NCBI RefSeq assembly: GCF_000972495.1
Contig: NZ_LATM01000015.1
Location: 1-64,000, forward strand
Source of the DNA: Hymenobacter terrenus
GTDB lineage: Bacteria; Bacteroidota; Bacteroidia; Cytophagales; Hymenobacteraceae
Reading direction: 5' to 3'
DNA: 64,000 nucleotides
A model generated the notes under the pieces. That model saw only the letters and a program-made list of their open reading frames with translations, did not search any database and was not told where the DNA came from. The translations under genes were made by a program, and so were the position numbers. Positions 50,815 to 61,177 of the stretch are shown in pieces; position 1 is the first letter of the stretch; each line of letters begins with the position of its first letter.

Positions 50815-53800
50815 TTAGAAGGTGGCCGCGAGCTTGACCTGGTAGGTGCGCGGAATGGGCACGTTGCCGAAGTCGATGGCGCGCAGCAGGTCGCTGGCCC
50901 CGCCGGCGCTGGTTTCGGGGTCGAAGCCGTTGTATTTGTCCCACGAATACAGGTTGCGGCCCACCAGGGTCAGGTTGAGCGCGCTGATGAGCTTGGTGAA
51001 GGTGGGCAGGGAGTAGTTCAGGGCCACCTCGCGCAGCTTCACGTACGAGCCGTTGTCGATGCGGAATTCCTGGGTGTTGTAGACGGCGAAGATGTAGCCG
51101 CGGGGCAGCGTGCCGCGCAGCTCCTGCTCGGCCAGGTCGCCAAGGCCCACGCCCTGGCGGGTCCGCTTGTCGGCGTTGAACACGTCGACGCCCTGCACGG
51201 CGTCAACCAGCACGTGCAGCCCCAGCTTTTTGTAGGTGAAGTTGGTGTTGAAGGAGCCCGTCCATTTGGGGTTCGGGTTACCAATCAGCACGTTGGCAAT
51301 CGTGGTACCGGGAGCGGTGAGGCTGGTAATGGCGTAGCTCGGCTGGCCGTTGGCTTCGCGGGCCGGCGTAAACGTGGTGGAGCCCACGGCCTGGTTCGTG
51401 GTACGCTCGTCCTGCGGGAAACCCTGGGGCGTGAGCAGCAGCGAGCCGTCGGGGTTGCGGGCGTAGCCCGAGCCGTAGAACACGCCCGCCGGCTGCCCTT
51501 CCAGCAGGTACACCGGCGCGCCGGCCACGTTGTCGATGGAGATGGCCTGGGTCGAGTTGCCGGAGCCGGGCAGGCTCAGCACCTTGTTGCGGTTGCGGTT
51601 GTAGATGAAGGACACGTCCCAGGTGAAATCCGTCGTTTTCACGGCCACAGCGCTCAGCATGGCTTCGAAGCCGCGGTTTTCCATGGTGCCCACATTGTTG
51701 ACGATGCTGGAGCCGCCGAAGGAAGGCGCGATGTTGCGGCGCACCACCAAGTCGGTAATCTTTTGGTAGTAGCCGGTCAGGCTCAGGTTCAGGCGGTCGT
51801 TGAAGAAGCCGAGGTCGGCGCCGCCTTCCAGCTCTCCCATGCGCTCGGGCCGCACCGCGGGGTTGGCAAACTGCGCGTTGGGCGTGATGGTGTTCCGCCC
51901 CAGGAAACCCACCGGGCTGTACTGGTACGTGCGTTCGTAGGCATTAATGCCGGTCAGGTTGCCGGCTTCGCCGTAGCTGGTCCGCAGCTTCAGGCTGCTG
52001 AATTTATTGGCAAAGCCCGCGTCTTTCCAGAAGCCCAGGTCCGACACCACCAGCGAGGCGCTCACTTTGGGGTAGAGCTGGTTGGTTTCCGAGCTCGAAA
52101 AGCGCGACGACCGGTCGCGCCGCAGGGCGCCCGTCAAGAACGCGAAGTTGCCGTAGCCCAGCGTGGCCTGGCCGTAGTAGCCGCTCAGGTCGGCCCGGTC
52201 AACGTTGTAGGACGAGGTGACCGTGGTGTTCGACGCCCCGGAAATAGTTTCAATGCCCGGCGCCAGGTTTTGGCCCTGCGTGGTGGCGTATTCCTGCTGG
52301 GCGTACTGGTAGCTGTAGCCCGCCCGCAGGTTCACCTTGAACTGCTCGCTCACCTGCCACTCGTAGCCCAGGTTCAGGTCCGAGTTGAGCTGCAGCACAT
52401 TGTTGTTACCGTTGGCCGCGAAACCGCCGGGGTAGCGGGCGGCGGGCAAGCCGGCCACCGCCTGGTACGGGTAGGGCCGAATGTAACTGCGGCCCGCCTG
52501 TCCGTAGGCGTCCACGCCGAGCACGTAGTCCACCGAAAATGCCTTGAACGGCGTCAGGTTCACTTGCACGTCGCTCACCGTCCGGTTCACGCCCTGCGTA
52601 AACTTCATGTCCTCGATGGTGGACAGCGGGTTCACGCGGGTCGGCTCCACGGCCAGCAGGTTGCCGTTGGCGTCGCGCTGGTTGATGTCATAGATGTTGT
52701 TGGTGATGTTGATGGAGTTGATGGGGCTGTAGAACACGTTGCCGTTGGCCTTCTCGTTGGCGAAGCTGTTGATGTAGCTCACCCCCGCCGAAACCTTAGC
52801 CCAGTCCGTCAGGCGCTGGTCGACGCGGGCGCGCAGGTTGTAGCGCGTGAAGTCGGTGCCTTTGATGATGCCCTCGTTTTTGAGGTAGTTGGCTGATATG
52901 TAGTACTGCGTCCGCTCGCTGCCGCCGGCCATCGACGCCGCGTTGTCCGTGCCGTAGCCGGTCTGAAAAATCTCTTTGAAATAATCGTAGCGCGGCACGT
53001 CCACCAAGTTGGTGGCCAGCTGCGTGGTGGCGCCCGCCCGGGTAATGCCCGTGGTGGTCGTGCCGGGGTTGGCGGTCACTTGGGCCGGCGACACGCCCCC
53101 GATGGTGTACAGCCGCAGCCCGGCAAAGCCAAACTGCTTGCCGTAGGTATTCACCGGCACCGACTTACGCAGTTCGTTGACGTTGAAGCTAGTGGATACC
53201 GACACGCGCGGCGCGCCGGCCACCCCGCGCTTGGTGGTGATGAGCACCACGCCGTTGGCGGCCCGCGAGCCGTACTGGGCCGCCGCGGCCGCCCCGTTGA
53301 TGATGTTGATGCTGGCGATATCGTTGGGGTTGAGGTCGGCCAGGCGGTTCTGGCCGGTGTTGGCCTGACCGACGTCGTTGGTTGCTGAGTTGCTCACGGC
53401 CAGCTGCGACACGTTGGTGCTGGCGTTGCTTACTATCACGCCATCAACGACGTAAAGCGGGTCCGACGAACCCGCCAGCGAGTGCACCCCGCGCAGCCGC
53501 ACCGAAATGGAGCCGGCCGGGTCGCCGGAGTTTTGGGTAATCTGCGCGCCGGTCACCTTGCCTTGCAGCGAGTTCAGCAGGCCGCCCGAGCCGCTCTGCG
53601 TCAGCTCCTCACCTTTGATGGTGCTGATGGCGTTGCCCAGTTCCCGCTTCGGAGCGCTGATGGTGGAGCCCACCACCACTACTTCATCTAGCTTCTGCTT
53701 GGCTTCGGCCAGGGCCACGTCGGTGGTCACGGTTTCGGTTGTGCCTAGCGTGAGGGGCCGCGACACGGCCGCGTAGCCGATGAGCGAAATGGTGAGCGTG

Positions 53801-54054
53801 TAGGCACCAGGCGCCATCGTCACGGTCAGAACGTAGGTGCCATCGGCATTAGTGGCCGTGCCCGAGGATGTGCCGGTGAGCAGCACGGTGGCACCGGGCA
53901 GTTCACGGCCAGCGGCATCGGTTACCCGGCCAGTCAGAGTATACCGCTGGCCGGAGCCATCGGTGGGCTGTGCCCATGCCTGCGTGGTCAGCAAGAGCAG
54001 CAGAAGCAGGCCCGCCCAATACAGGGGCACCCTACTAAAAGAGTATATTTTCAT
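50815..54054 (-). CDS. SusC/RagA family TonB-linked outer membrane protein
   Basis: A 1079-aa TonB-dependent transporter, second of two in the region. The ATG at 54054 starts the signal peptide (MKIYSFSRVPLYW to AWAQ). Carboxypeptidase regulatory-like domain: RYTLTGRVTDAAGRELPGAT, NADGTYVLTV, LIGYAAV. SusC motif DEVVVVGSTISAPKRELGNAIS; plug with LLNSLQGKVTGAQITQNSG, YVVDGVIVSN, LNPNDIASINIINGAAAAAQYG and NGVVLITTKRG. The barrel ends in an aromatic residue (VKLAATF). The two SusC proteins are only distantly alike, so they are unlikely to be recent duplicates. Operon with the SusD gene downstream. Transported substrate unknown. Confidence 0.95.
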   Translation of the reverse strand: MKIYSFSRVPLYWAGLLLLLLLTTQAWAQPTDGSGQRYTLTGRVTDAAGRELPGATVLLTGTSSGTATNADGTYVLTVTMAPGAYTLTISLIGYAAVSRPLTLGTTETVTTDVALAEAKQKLDEVVVVGSTISAPKRELGNAISTIKGEELTQSGSGGLLNSLQGKVTGAQITQNSGDPAGSISVRLRGVHSLAGSSDPLYVVDGVIVSNASTNVSQLAVSNSATNDVGQANTGQNRLADLNPNDIASINIINGAAAAAQYGSRAANGVVLITTKRGVAGAPRVSVSTSFNVNELRKSVPVNTYGKQFGFAGLRLYTIGGVSPAQVTANPGTTTTGITRAGATTQLATNLVDVPRYDYFKEIFQTGYGTDNAASMAGGSERTQYYISANYLKNEGIIKGTDFTRYNLRARVDQRLTDWAKVSAGVSYINSFANEKANGNVFYSPINSINITNNIYDINQRDANGNLLAVEPTRVNPLSTIEDMKFTQGVNRTVSDVQVNLTPFKAFSVDYVLGVDAYGQAGRSYIRPYPYQAVAGLPAARYPGGFAANGNNNVLQLNSDLNLGYEWQVSEQFKVNLRAGYSYQYAQQEYATTQGQNLAPGIETISGASNTTVTSSYNVDRADLSGYYGQATLGYGNFAFLTGALRRDRSSRFSSSETNQLYPKVSASLVVSDLGFWKDAGFANKFSSLKLRTSYGEAGNLTGINAYERTYQYSPVGFLGRNTITPNAQFANPAVRPERMGELEGGADLGFFNDRLNLSLTGYYQKITDLVVRRNIAPSFGGSSIVNNVGTMENRGFEAMLSAVAVKTTDFTWDVSFIYNRNRNKVLSLPGSGNSTQAISIDNVAGAPVYLLEGQPAGVFYGSGYARNPDGSLLLTPQGFPQDERTTNQAVGSTTFTPAREANGQPSYAITSLTAPGTTIANVLIGNPNPKWTGSFNTNFTYKKLGLHVLVDAVQGVDVFNADKRTRQGVGLGDLAEQELRGTLPRGYIFAVYNTQEFRIDNGSYVKLREVALNYSLPTFTKLISALNLTLVGRNLYSWDKYNGFDPETSAGGASDLLRAIDFGNVPIPRTYQVKLAATF

Positions 54055-54381
54055 CAAAGTGAAAGTTTTAGGGTGGGAAATAAGCCAAAATGTACAGTAA
54101 TAAATCCGTAATAATGGAAAGCGAAACAAAGATTTTTTGCTCCCATCCTACCGCTGGGTTGGCTGGGTAGAATAGCCCCAGTCAATGAGCTCCTTTGGTT
54201 TCACGGCCGAGTCACTAATCAAAGCTGATGCTTGAACCGCAAAAGCTTCCGCAACCGCCTTTTAGCGACTCTCTTTTAGGCAGCCCGCCTTACGGCCATC
54301 AGCGCTTCGATTGCTTCGCTCAAACCATTCTGCGAATCATGACCTCTTTCCCCTTCCGCAATAAATAACGACCTTGCCCCC
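54055..54381. other. divergent intergenic region between susC2 and nagX-like gene
   Basis: About 330 bp between divergent genes. The left part (54060-54150) is AT-rich with tacattttgg on the minus strand, a -7-like sequence with one extra spacer base (TAnnnTTTG). No hairpin of note and no gene. Confidence 0.45.
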
Positions 54382-55563
54382 ATGCAAACCACTACTCAGG
54401 CCGCCGTGGCTACCTCTGGCGCGCTGCCCCTCGCTGAAGCCTCGCAGCCCGGCCGCCTTATTTCGCTGGATGTCTTTCGGGGCCTCACCGTCATGGCCAT
54501 GATTCTGGTGAATAATCCCGGCGACTGGGCCCATATTTATCCGCCGCTGGAGCACGCCGAATGGAACGGCTGCACCCCGACGGACCTCATCTTTCCGTTT
54601 TTCCTGTTCATCGTGGGCGTGAGCCTGGTGTATGCGCTGGATGGGGTAAAGCAAAAGGGAGGCCCGCAAGGCGCGGTGCTGTTGCGCGTGCTGCGCCGGG
54701 CGGCGGTGCTGTTTGGGCTGGGCCTGCTGCTGTCGCTCTACCCGAAGTTCGACTTTTCTACGGTTCGCATTATGGGTGTGCTGCAGCGCATCGCGCTGGT
54801 GTTTTTGGGGTGCAGCTTCCTTTTTTTGAAGACCAGCTGGCGCACCCAAGTGGGGCTGCTTGCTGGCTTCCTGGTAGGCTACGCGGTGCTCATGCAACTG
54901 GTGCCCGTGCCCAGCTACGGCCCCGCCAACCTGGAGCCCGGCACCAACCTTGGCGCTTGGCTCGACCGCCTGGTACTCAGCGAAGCCCACCTCTGGAAAT
55001 CGAGCCGAACCTGGGACCCCGAAGGCCTGCTCGGCACCCTACCGGCCCTGGGCACCGGATTACTCGGCGGCCTCAGCGCGCAGTGGCTACGCCGCCGCGA
55101 CCAGGAACCCGCCGCGAAAGTGGCCTGGCTGTTCGTAGCGGCCGGGGCCATTATCATTCTGGGGCTTCTGTGGGCACCGTGGTTTCCCATCAATAAAGCA
55201 CTGTGGAGCAGCTCCTACGTGCTATATACCGGCGGACTAGCCATGGCGGGCCTGGCGGCGCTCTACTGGGTCTGCGACGTGCAAGGCTACCGCGCCTGGA
55301 CCGCGCCCGCCCTGGCCTACGGCGTCAATGCCATTCTGGTATTCTGCCTGTCGAGCCTGCTCGTACGGACCTTTGGCCTGTTCCAGCTGATGGGGCCGGC
55401 CGGCAAAACGGTGGGGCTGAAGGAATGGCTGTACCAGTGGGGCATCGCCCCGCTCTTCACCGACCCGCGAAATGCCTCACTAGCCGGGGCCCTCATCCTG
55501 ATACTGATTTGGCTTGGCATCCTGAGCTGGATGCGCAAAAAAGGCGTGATAGTGAAGGTGTAA
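54382..55563 (+). CDS. NagX-like membrane acyltransferase (DUF5009/HGSNAT family)
   Basis: A 393-aa multi-pass inner-membrane protein. After a 26-residue cytosolic start comes RLISLDVFRGLTVMAMILVNNPGDWAHIYPPLEHAEWNG, the signature of the HGSNAT/NagX/DUF5009 group, whose conserved His-Ala/Glu-Trp-Gly element is thought to carry the acetyl-transfer site. DLIFPFFLFIVGVSLVYAL, VRIMGVLQRIALVF and WDPEGLLGTLPALGTGLLG are further family blocks; about ten membrane segments are visible. The human homologue acetylates terminal glucosamine of heparan across the lysosomal membrane. Bacterial NagX occurs in GlcNAc/chitin utilisation clusters, which fits nagB, anmK and two SusCD pairs here. Divergent from the second SusC gene. 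Confidence 0.9.
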   Translation: MQTTTQAAVATSGALPLAEASQPGRLISLDVFRGLTVMAMILVNNPGDWAHIYPPLEHAEWNGCTPTDLIFPFFLFIVGVSLVYALDGVKQKGGPQGAVLLRVLRRAAVLFGLGLLLSLYPKFDFSTVRIMGVLQRIALVFLGCSFLFLKTSWRTQVGLLAGFLVGYAVLMQLVPVPSYGPANLEPGTNLGAWLDRLVLSEAHLWKSSRTWDPEGLLGTLPALGTGLLGGLSAQWLRRRDQEPAAKVAWLFVAAGAIIILGLLWAPWFPINKALWSSSYVLYTGGLAMAGLAALYWVCDVQGYRAWTAPALAYGVNAILVFCLSSLLVRTFGLFQLMGPAGKTVGLKEWLYQWGIAPLFTDPRNASLAGALILILIWLGILSWMRKKGVIVKV

Positions 55564-55587
55564 CTCTGTGATGTAATCTCAGCGGGT

Positions 55588-55694
55588 GTCATGCAGAGCG
55601 GAGCGGAGCATCTCGCGGGCAGCATTAATCCTTTTCCTGTACTTGCGATGAAATTACTATCCCGTGCGAGATGCTTCGCTCCGCTCTGCATGAC
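55588..55694. repeat. long inverted repeat, REPIN-like
   Basis: Two 29-nt arms (55588-55616 and 55666-55694), starting gtcatgcagagcggagcg and ending with its reverse complement, match at 28 of 29 positions around a 49-nt centre. The element lies between the nagX-like gene and proC. High arm identity suggests recent movement or strong structural selection; sequences of this 'gtcatgcagagcggagc' type are, as I recall, frequent between genes in Hymenobacter. Confidence 0.75.
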
Positions 55695-55735
55695 GGTCTT
55701 ATCTTGAGCGCGCTTTCTCCTACCTCATTCTTTTC

Positions 55736-56536
55736 ATGAAAATTCTCATCATTGGCGGCGGCAATATGGGCCTGACTTACGCCCGTAGCTTTGTGCGCGC
55801 CCACATCACCTCGCGGCTCGATTTGCGGCTACTGGCCCGCTCGCCCGAGCGGGTGCCAGCCCTGGCGGCGCACGAAATCGGCACGGTGTGGGGCCGGCCG
55901 GCCGATTGCGTGCCGGGCGCCGACATCCTCATCTTGGCCGTGAAGCCCCAGGATTCACCCACCCTGTTCGAGGGCTTACGCGGGCTGGTGCAGCCGCAGC
56001 AGGTGGTGCTCAGTATCATGGCTGGGGTGCGCATTGCCATCTTGCGTGAGGCGCTGGGCACGCCCAAAGTTATTCGGGCCATGCCCAACCTGCCCGCCCA
56101 AATCGGAATGGGCATGACAGCATTTACGAGCACCGATGAGGTGACCCGCGCCGAGCTGGTGCAAGTACAAAACCTACTCTCGACCACTGGCAAAACCGTT
56201 TACGTGGAAGAAGAATCGGCCATTGATGCTGCCACGGCCATCTCGGGCAGCGGCCCGGCCTACGTGTACTACTGCATGGATGCCCTGATGGCCGCCGCCG
56301 CGCAAATGGGCTTCACCCCCGCCGAAGCCGAACTGCTGGTGAGCCAGACCTTTCGCGGCGCGGTCGAGCTGTACTCCCAATCGGGCCTGAGCTGCGGCGA
56401 CTGGATTGCCAAAGTGGCCTCCAAAGGCGGCACTACCGAAGCCGCGCTCAGAGCTTTCGGGGCTGGTGCGGTGCGCGAGGGGCTGATGGCCGGTGCGGGG
56501 GCGGCGCGCGACCGGGCAGAGGAGTTGGGGAAATGA
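55736..56536 (+). CDS. proC: pyrroline-5-carboxylate reductase
   Basis: A 266-aa cytoplasmic enzyme that reduces 1-pyrroline-5-carboxylate to proline with NAD(P)H, the last step of proline synthesis. N-terminal Rossmann motif ILIIGGGNMGLTYARSF (3-19), then ILILAVKPQD, VLSIMAGVRI and KVIRAMPNLPAQIGMGMTAF (the 'R.MPN.pa..g.g' block). The C-terminal signature ISGSGPAYVYYCMDALMAAA, GLSCGDWIAKVASKGGTTEAALRAF is complete. Length is normal. It is separated from the nagX-like gene by the inverted repeat, so it is probably transcribed on its own or with the DUF2059 gene 65 bp downstream. Confidence 0.96.
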   Translation: MKILIIGGGNMGLTYARSFVRAHITSRLDLRLLARSPERVPALAAHEIGTVWGRPADCVPGADILILAVKPQDSPTLFEGLRGLVQPQQVVLSIMAGVRIAILREALGTPKVIRAMPNLPAQIGMGMTAFTSTDEVTRAELVQVQNLLSTTGKTVYVEEESAIDAATAISGSGPAYVYYCMDALMAAAAQMGFTPAEAELLVSQTFRGAVELYSQSGLSCGDWIAKVASKGGTTEAALRAFGAGAVREGLMAGAGAARDRAEELGK

Positions 56537-56601
56537 GTCACCTAGTGCGGTACAGCAACCCTGATACTTCGCGAAGCTATTTTATCACTTTTCTTTAACC
56601 T

Positions 56602-57093
56602 ATGACAATCAAGACCTGTTTACTTTCCCTTCTCATCATCACCGCTTCCTTCTCCGCAGAGGCACAATCGGGCAAGCCAGCAGCGGCCCCGGCCACCAGT
56701 ATCTCACCAAGTCATCGGCAAGCAGCTGAAACGATGCTGGGGCTGGTAGCATCGGCTGATACCTACAACAAAACCATTGACCAGCTACTGGCCGTGCAGA
56801 TCAAGCAGAACCCGGAGATGCAGAAAGTAGAGCCGGAGATGCGGGCCTTTTTCACCAAATACATGAGTTGGGAGGCCTTGCGGCCGGAAATCGCCGCCAT
56901 CTACGCCCGCGAATTCACGGAACCAGAACTGCGCGAGATAATCAAGTTTTACCAGACTCCCACTGGCAAAAAAATGGCCACTCGCTTACCGCAGCTCATG
57001 CAAGCGGGCATGGAAGTCAGCCAGCGCCAGGTACAGGAGCACCTGCCGGAACTGCAAAAAACAATTAAGGACAAGATGGCGGCGGAGAAGTAA
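56602..57093 (+). CDS. DUF2059 domain-containing exported protein
   Basis: A 163-aa exported protein with a signal peptide ending at SAEAQ (about residue 22). The body is helical and acidic, and it matches the DUF2059 pattern: AAETMLGLVASADTYNKTIDQLLAVQ, FFTKYMSWEALRPEIAAIYAREFTEPELREIIKFYQTPTGKKMATRLP, with the hallmark 'Y...Ft..El..i..Fy.tp.Gkk' segment. Function of the family is unknown; it is periplasmic. It follows proC with a 65-bp gap on the same strand and converges on the acyl-CoA ligase gene. A 14-bp palindrome gcccccgcgggggc lies in the gap between the two stops. Confidence 0.9.
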   Translation: MTIKTCLLSLLIITASFSAEAQSGKPAAAPATSISPSHRQAAETMLGLVASADTYNKTIDQLLAVQIKQNPEMQKVEPEMRAFFTKYMSWEALRPEIAAIYAREFTEPELREIIKFYQTPTGKKMATRLPQLMQAGMEVSQRQVQEHLPELQKTIKDKMAAEK

Positions 57094-57215
57094 CCTTCCC
57101 CCGCTTCTTCGCTTCAAGCCACTTACAGCTGTCCTCAAGCTGAACGACTTGGCTATGCCCCCGCGGGGGCCTGTGAGGTGCTCCACCCGCACCGTCGCAC
57201 CAACCGGAGGGAGCT

Positions 57216-58841
<1,626 letters not shown>

Positions 58842-58943
58842 AGAGAGCGGGTGGGAATAGTGGATAGGCCCGTAAGGTAGCAGGTGGCGGTGCATTTTCC
58901 ATTACCTCACTTGAGTGCCGTGGGTTGAGTTTGGCCCACGCAT

Positions 58944-58979
58944 AAAAACGGTCGGCGCCCGTGTGGGGCGCCGGCCGTT
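58944..58979 (-). terminator. Rho-independent terminator of peroxidase operon
   Basis: A 12-bp stem cggtcggcgccc/gggcgccggccg (one G-U pair) with loop gtgtg, flanked on the left by aaaaa, which is a U-run in the minus-strand transcript. It lies 20 bp past the stop of the peroxidase gene. Confidence 0.88.
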
Positions 58980-58998
58980 GGCAGCTTTCAACCTGGTT

Positions 58999-60162
58999 TC
59001 AGTACAATTGGCCGCCCACCGACAGGCCGCTGGGCACCTGGGCCGGCACCGTTTTATCGAAACTGTCATCGGTGAGGGCACGCAGAAATTCTATCAAGTC
59101 GCTGCTGCGCGTCACCCGGGGCTGAAGCAGCGGGTCGAGCTCGCCGACTGGTACGTTGACATCCAGACGCTCGCCGTCTCTAATGCGGTCGTAGAACACC
59201 ATTACATCCTCCAGTGTCGGGTGCTGGCCGTTGTGCATGTAGGGGGCCGTCAGGGTCAGATTGCGCAGCGAGGGCGTCCGAAAGGCGTGGGTGCCCCGGT
59301 ATCCATTATCGGCTTCGGCGAGCTTGGTGTTGGTACCCACGCCCAGCACGTGCGTTTCGTAGTCGCTGAACATGGGGCCTTTGTGGCATTTGTTGCAACC
59401 GTTTTGCAGAAACAGTACCAGGCCGCGCTTCTGGGCTTCGCTCAGTGCCGCGGCGTCGCCTCGGCGGTAGCGGTCGAAGGGCGAATTGTTGGCCAGCAGG
59501 GTGCGCTCGTAGGCGGCCAGGGCCTTGCCCAAATTGACCGCCGAAATAGCATCGGCTGGGCCGAAGGCGGACCGAAAAGCCGTCTGGTAGGCCGGAATTG
59601 CCCGCAGTCGGGTCAGCACACTATCCACAACGGCAGCCGGGGCAATATCGGGACCGCGCATCTCCTCAAACGTGGTGATGGGCAACAGCGCTTGTTCTTC
59701 GAGCGACTGGGCCCGCAGGTCGAAGAACATCGGAGCTGCCGTCGGCAGGTAGCTCCCGTGGGCGTCCATGCCATTGAAGGCCACGTTGAGCAACGTCGGC
59801 GCGTTGCGTTTGGTGAACACTGGGTTGGCCCCGGCACGGAAGCGACGGCCGGAGCCCTGCCCCTCCCCGCCCACGCCGATGGGCAGCTCTAGGCCGTCGG
59901 CATAGCCGAATTTGGGGTGGTGGCAAGTAGCGCAGGCCACCTGCCGTGTACCCGAAAGCACCGGGTCGTAGAACAAAGCTTTACCGAGCTCCACCTTTTG
60001 GGGCGTACGGGGGTTGTCGGCGGGGTCGGTCGCGGTCAAGGGTAGCGCGCCGATGCTTTCCTCCGGACTCACTTCCAGGGCACTGGGCTCGCAGGCAGCC
60101 AGCGCGACGAGTCCGCCCGCGGCCATTCCGGTCAGCAGTGCAAAGGCTTTAATAGAAAGCAT
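58999..60162 (-). CDS. di-haem cytochrome c peroxidase lipoprotein (CCP/MauG family)
   Basis: A 387-aa periplasmic di-haem peroxidase. The signal peptide ends in a lipobox (LVALAAC, Cys24), so the protein is lipid-anchored. Two c-type haem sites are intact: CATCH (Cys77, Cys80, His81) and CNKCH (Cys256, Cys259, His260). Family blocks include LGKALFYDPVLSGTRQVACATCHHPKFGYADG, RNAPTLLNVAFNG, the region around ITTFEEMRG, NGYRGTHAFRTPSLRNLTLTAPYMHNGQHPTLEDVMVFYD. It reduces hydrogen peroxide with electrons from a small cytochrome, or may oxidise a protein side chain as MauG does. It is the downstream gene of a pair: the beta-barrel gene ends 11 bp upstream, on the same transcript. Confidence 0.95.
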   Translation of the reverse strand: MLSIKAFALLTGMAAGGLVALAACEPSALEVSPEESIGALPLTATDPADNPRTPQKVELGKALFYDPVLSGTRQVACATCHHPKFGYADGLELPIGVGGEGQGSGRRFRAGANPVFTKRNAPTLLNVAFNGMDAHGSYLPTAAPMFFDLRAQSLEEQALLPITTFEEMRGPDIAPAAVVDSVLTRLRAIPAYQTAFRSAFGPADAISAVNLGKALAAYERTLLANNSPFDRYRRGDAAALSEAQKRGLVLFLQNGCNKCHKGPMFSDYETHVLGVGTNTKLAEADNGYRGTHAFRTPSLRNLTLTAPYMHNGQHPTLEDVMVFYDRIRDGERLDVNVPVGELDPLLQPRVTRSSDLIEFLRALTDDSFDKTVPAQVPSGLSVGGQLY

Positions 60163-60173
60163 AGATGATGAAG

Positions 60174-60710
60174 CTAAAAGGTGTAGCCTGCCGTCAGCAC
60201 GGCGTGGTCGCGCAGCCGCACCGAACCGCTTTCGGATTTGAGCAGCAGTCGGTTTTCCAGTCCCAGCTGGTAGTGCGTCCTGACCCGAAACCCGAAGCCG
60301 AGCGTCATGCTGGGCAGCACGCTGTCCAGGTTTTCAGCCACGGCGCCGTCGGGGAAGTTGATGCGCAGCTGCTCGCGCCAATACTGCGCGCCCACGCCCA
60401 GCGAGGCGCCAAAAGCCCGGTGCGACTGGTAGCGGTAGCCCACGTTCAACAAGGCCGCATCGGCGGTGAAAGCACTCGTGCTTTTGCGGAATAAATGGGC
60501 GTAGCCTAACTGTACAAATAGCGCCCGCGTGGGGTTGCGCAGCGGCCGGCTCGCCTCCACTCGCAGGCCCGTGCCCAGAGAATAGAAGCTGGACTTGGGC
60601 AGCTGCGCATTCAAGAGGCCATCGACCCACACAGTGTAGTGGGGCACTTGTTGCGCCCGCACCTGCATACTCAGCAGGACCACCAACAAGATAAGGAACC
60701 AGCTTTTCAT
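60174..60710 (-). CDS. outer membrane beta-barrel protein paired with peroxidase
   Basis: A 178-aa exported protein with a signal peptide ending at VRAQ (about residue 20). Alternating strands fill the rest: HYTVWVDGLLNAQL, YSLGTGLRVEAS, ALFVQLGYAHLF, ALLNVGYRYQSHRAFGASLGVGAQYWREQLRINF, SMTLGFGFRVRTHYQLGLENRLLLKS and the closing aromatic YTF, typical of an 8-stranded outer membrane barrel. The gene starts the operon with the di-haem peroxidase (11-bp gap). A functional link, such as delivering or housing the redox protein at the outer membrane, is an inference from this arrangement. No named family recognised. Confidence 0.8.
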   Translation of the reverse strand: MKSWFLILLVVLLSMQVRAQQVPHYTVWVDGLLNAQLPKSSFYSLGTGLRVEASRPLRNPTRALFVQLGYAHLFRKSTSAFTADAALLNVGYRYQSHRAFGASLGVGAQYWREQLRINFPDGAVAENLDSVLPSMTLGFGFRVRTHYQLGLENRLLLKSESGSVRLRDHAVLTAGYTF

Positions 60711-61177
60711 CGGTTAGAGTGTGATAAAGCCGAAGGGTAGATGTGTGGAGCCTTAAGCTAGAAAGACTTCGTACGGCCTATGTATCACGAAGCTAGCACC
60801 CATCCTTACCCTCCAAAAGTGCCCAATGGGTGAAGCGCCCAAATCCAGGGCTGAAGCGACAAATCAGCATGGGCGAAGCACTCGCTGGGCTAATGCGGTG
60901 GAGGCCATATAATAACCACTTTGGGGCCAAGGCACTACCTATCCGGGTGTCCCGCTCGTGGGTGCCATAGCGCTAGTCGCGAAGACTCCCCACTAAAACA
61001 AGTATGCCGAACACGCCGCTCATCAGAAAAAGCGACAGCAGTAGGCAACCTCCTCGCCTACCAACTCACAAGTTTTACAAGCGACGTGAAAAGTGTGAGA
61101 ACTTCAGTGAACTCACACTTTCCGTCGCAGGTAAAAAATGTGTGAGTCCGCTGAGGTTCTCACACCATTTCTCACAG
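60711..61177. other. intergenic region with GTGTGAG hairpin cluster
   Basis: About 470 bp without a recognisable gene between the beta-barrel gene and the small membrane protein gene on the minus strand. The left part (60720-60960) should hold the peroxidase operon promoter. The right part contains the hairpin repeats listed at 61088-61190. Confidence 0.5.

Noticed and set aside
51214..52896. A 560-codon open frame antisense to the second susC gene
   Set aside because: It lies fully inside a clear TonB-dependent receptor gene, and its His/Gly/Val/Arg-rich composition is typical of an antisense shadow in GC-rich DNA.
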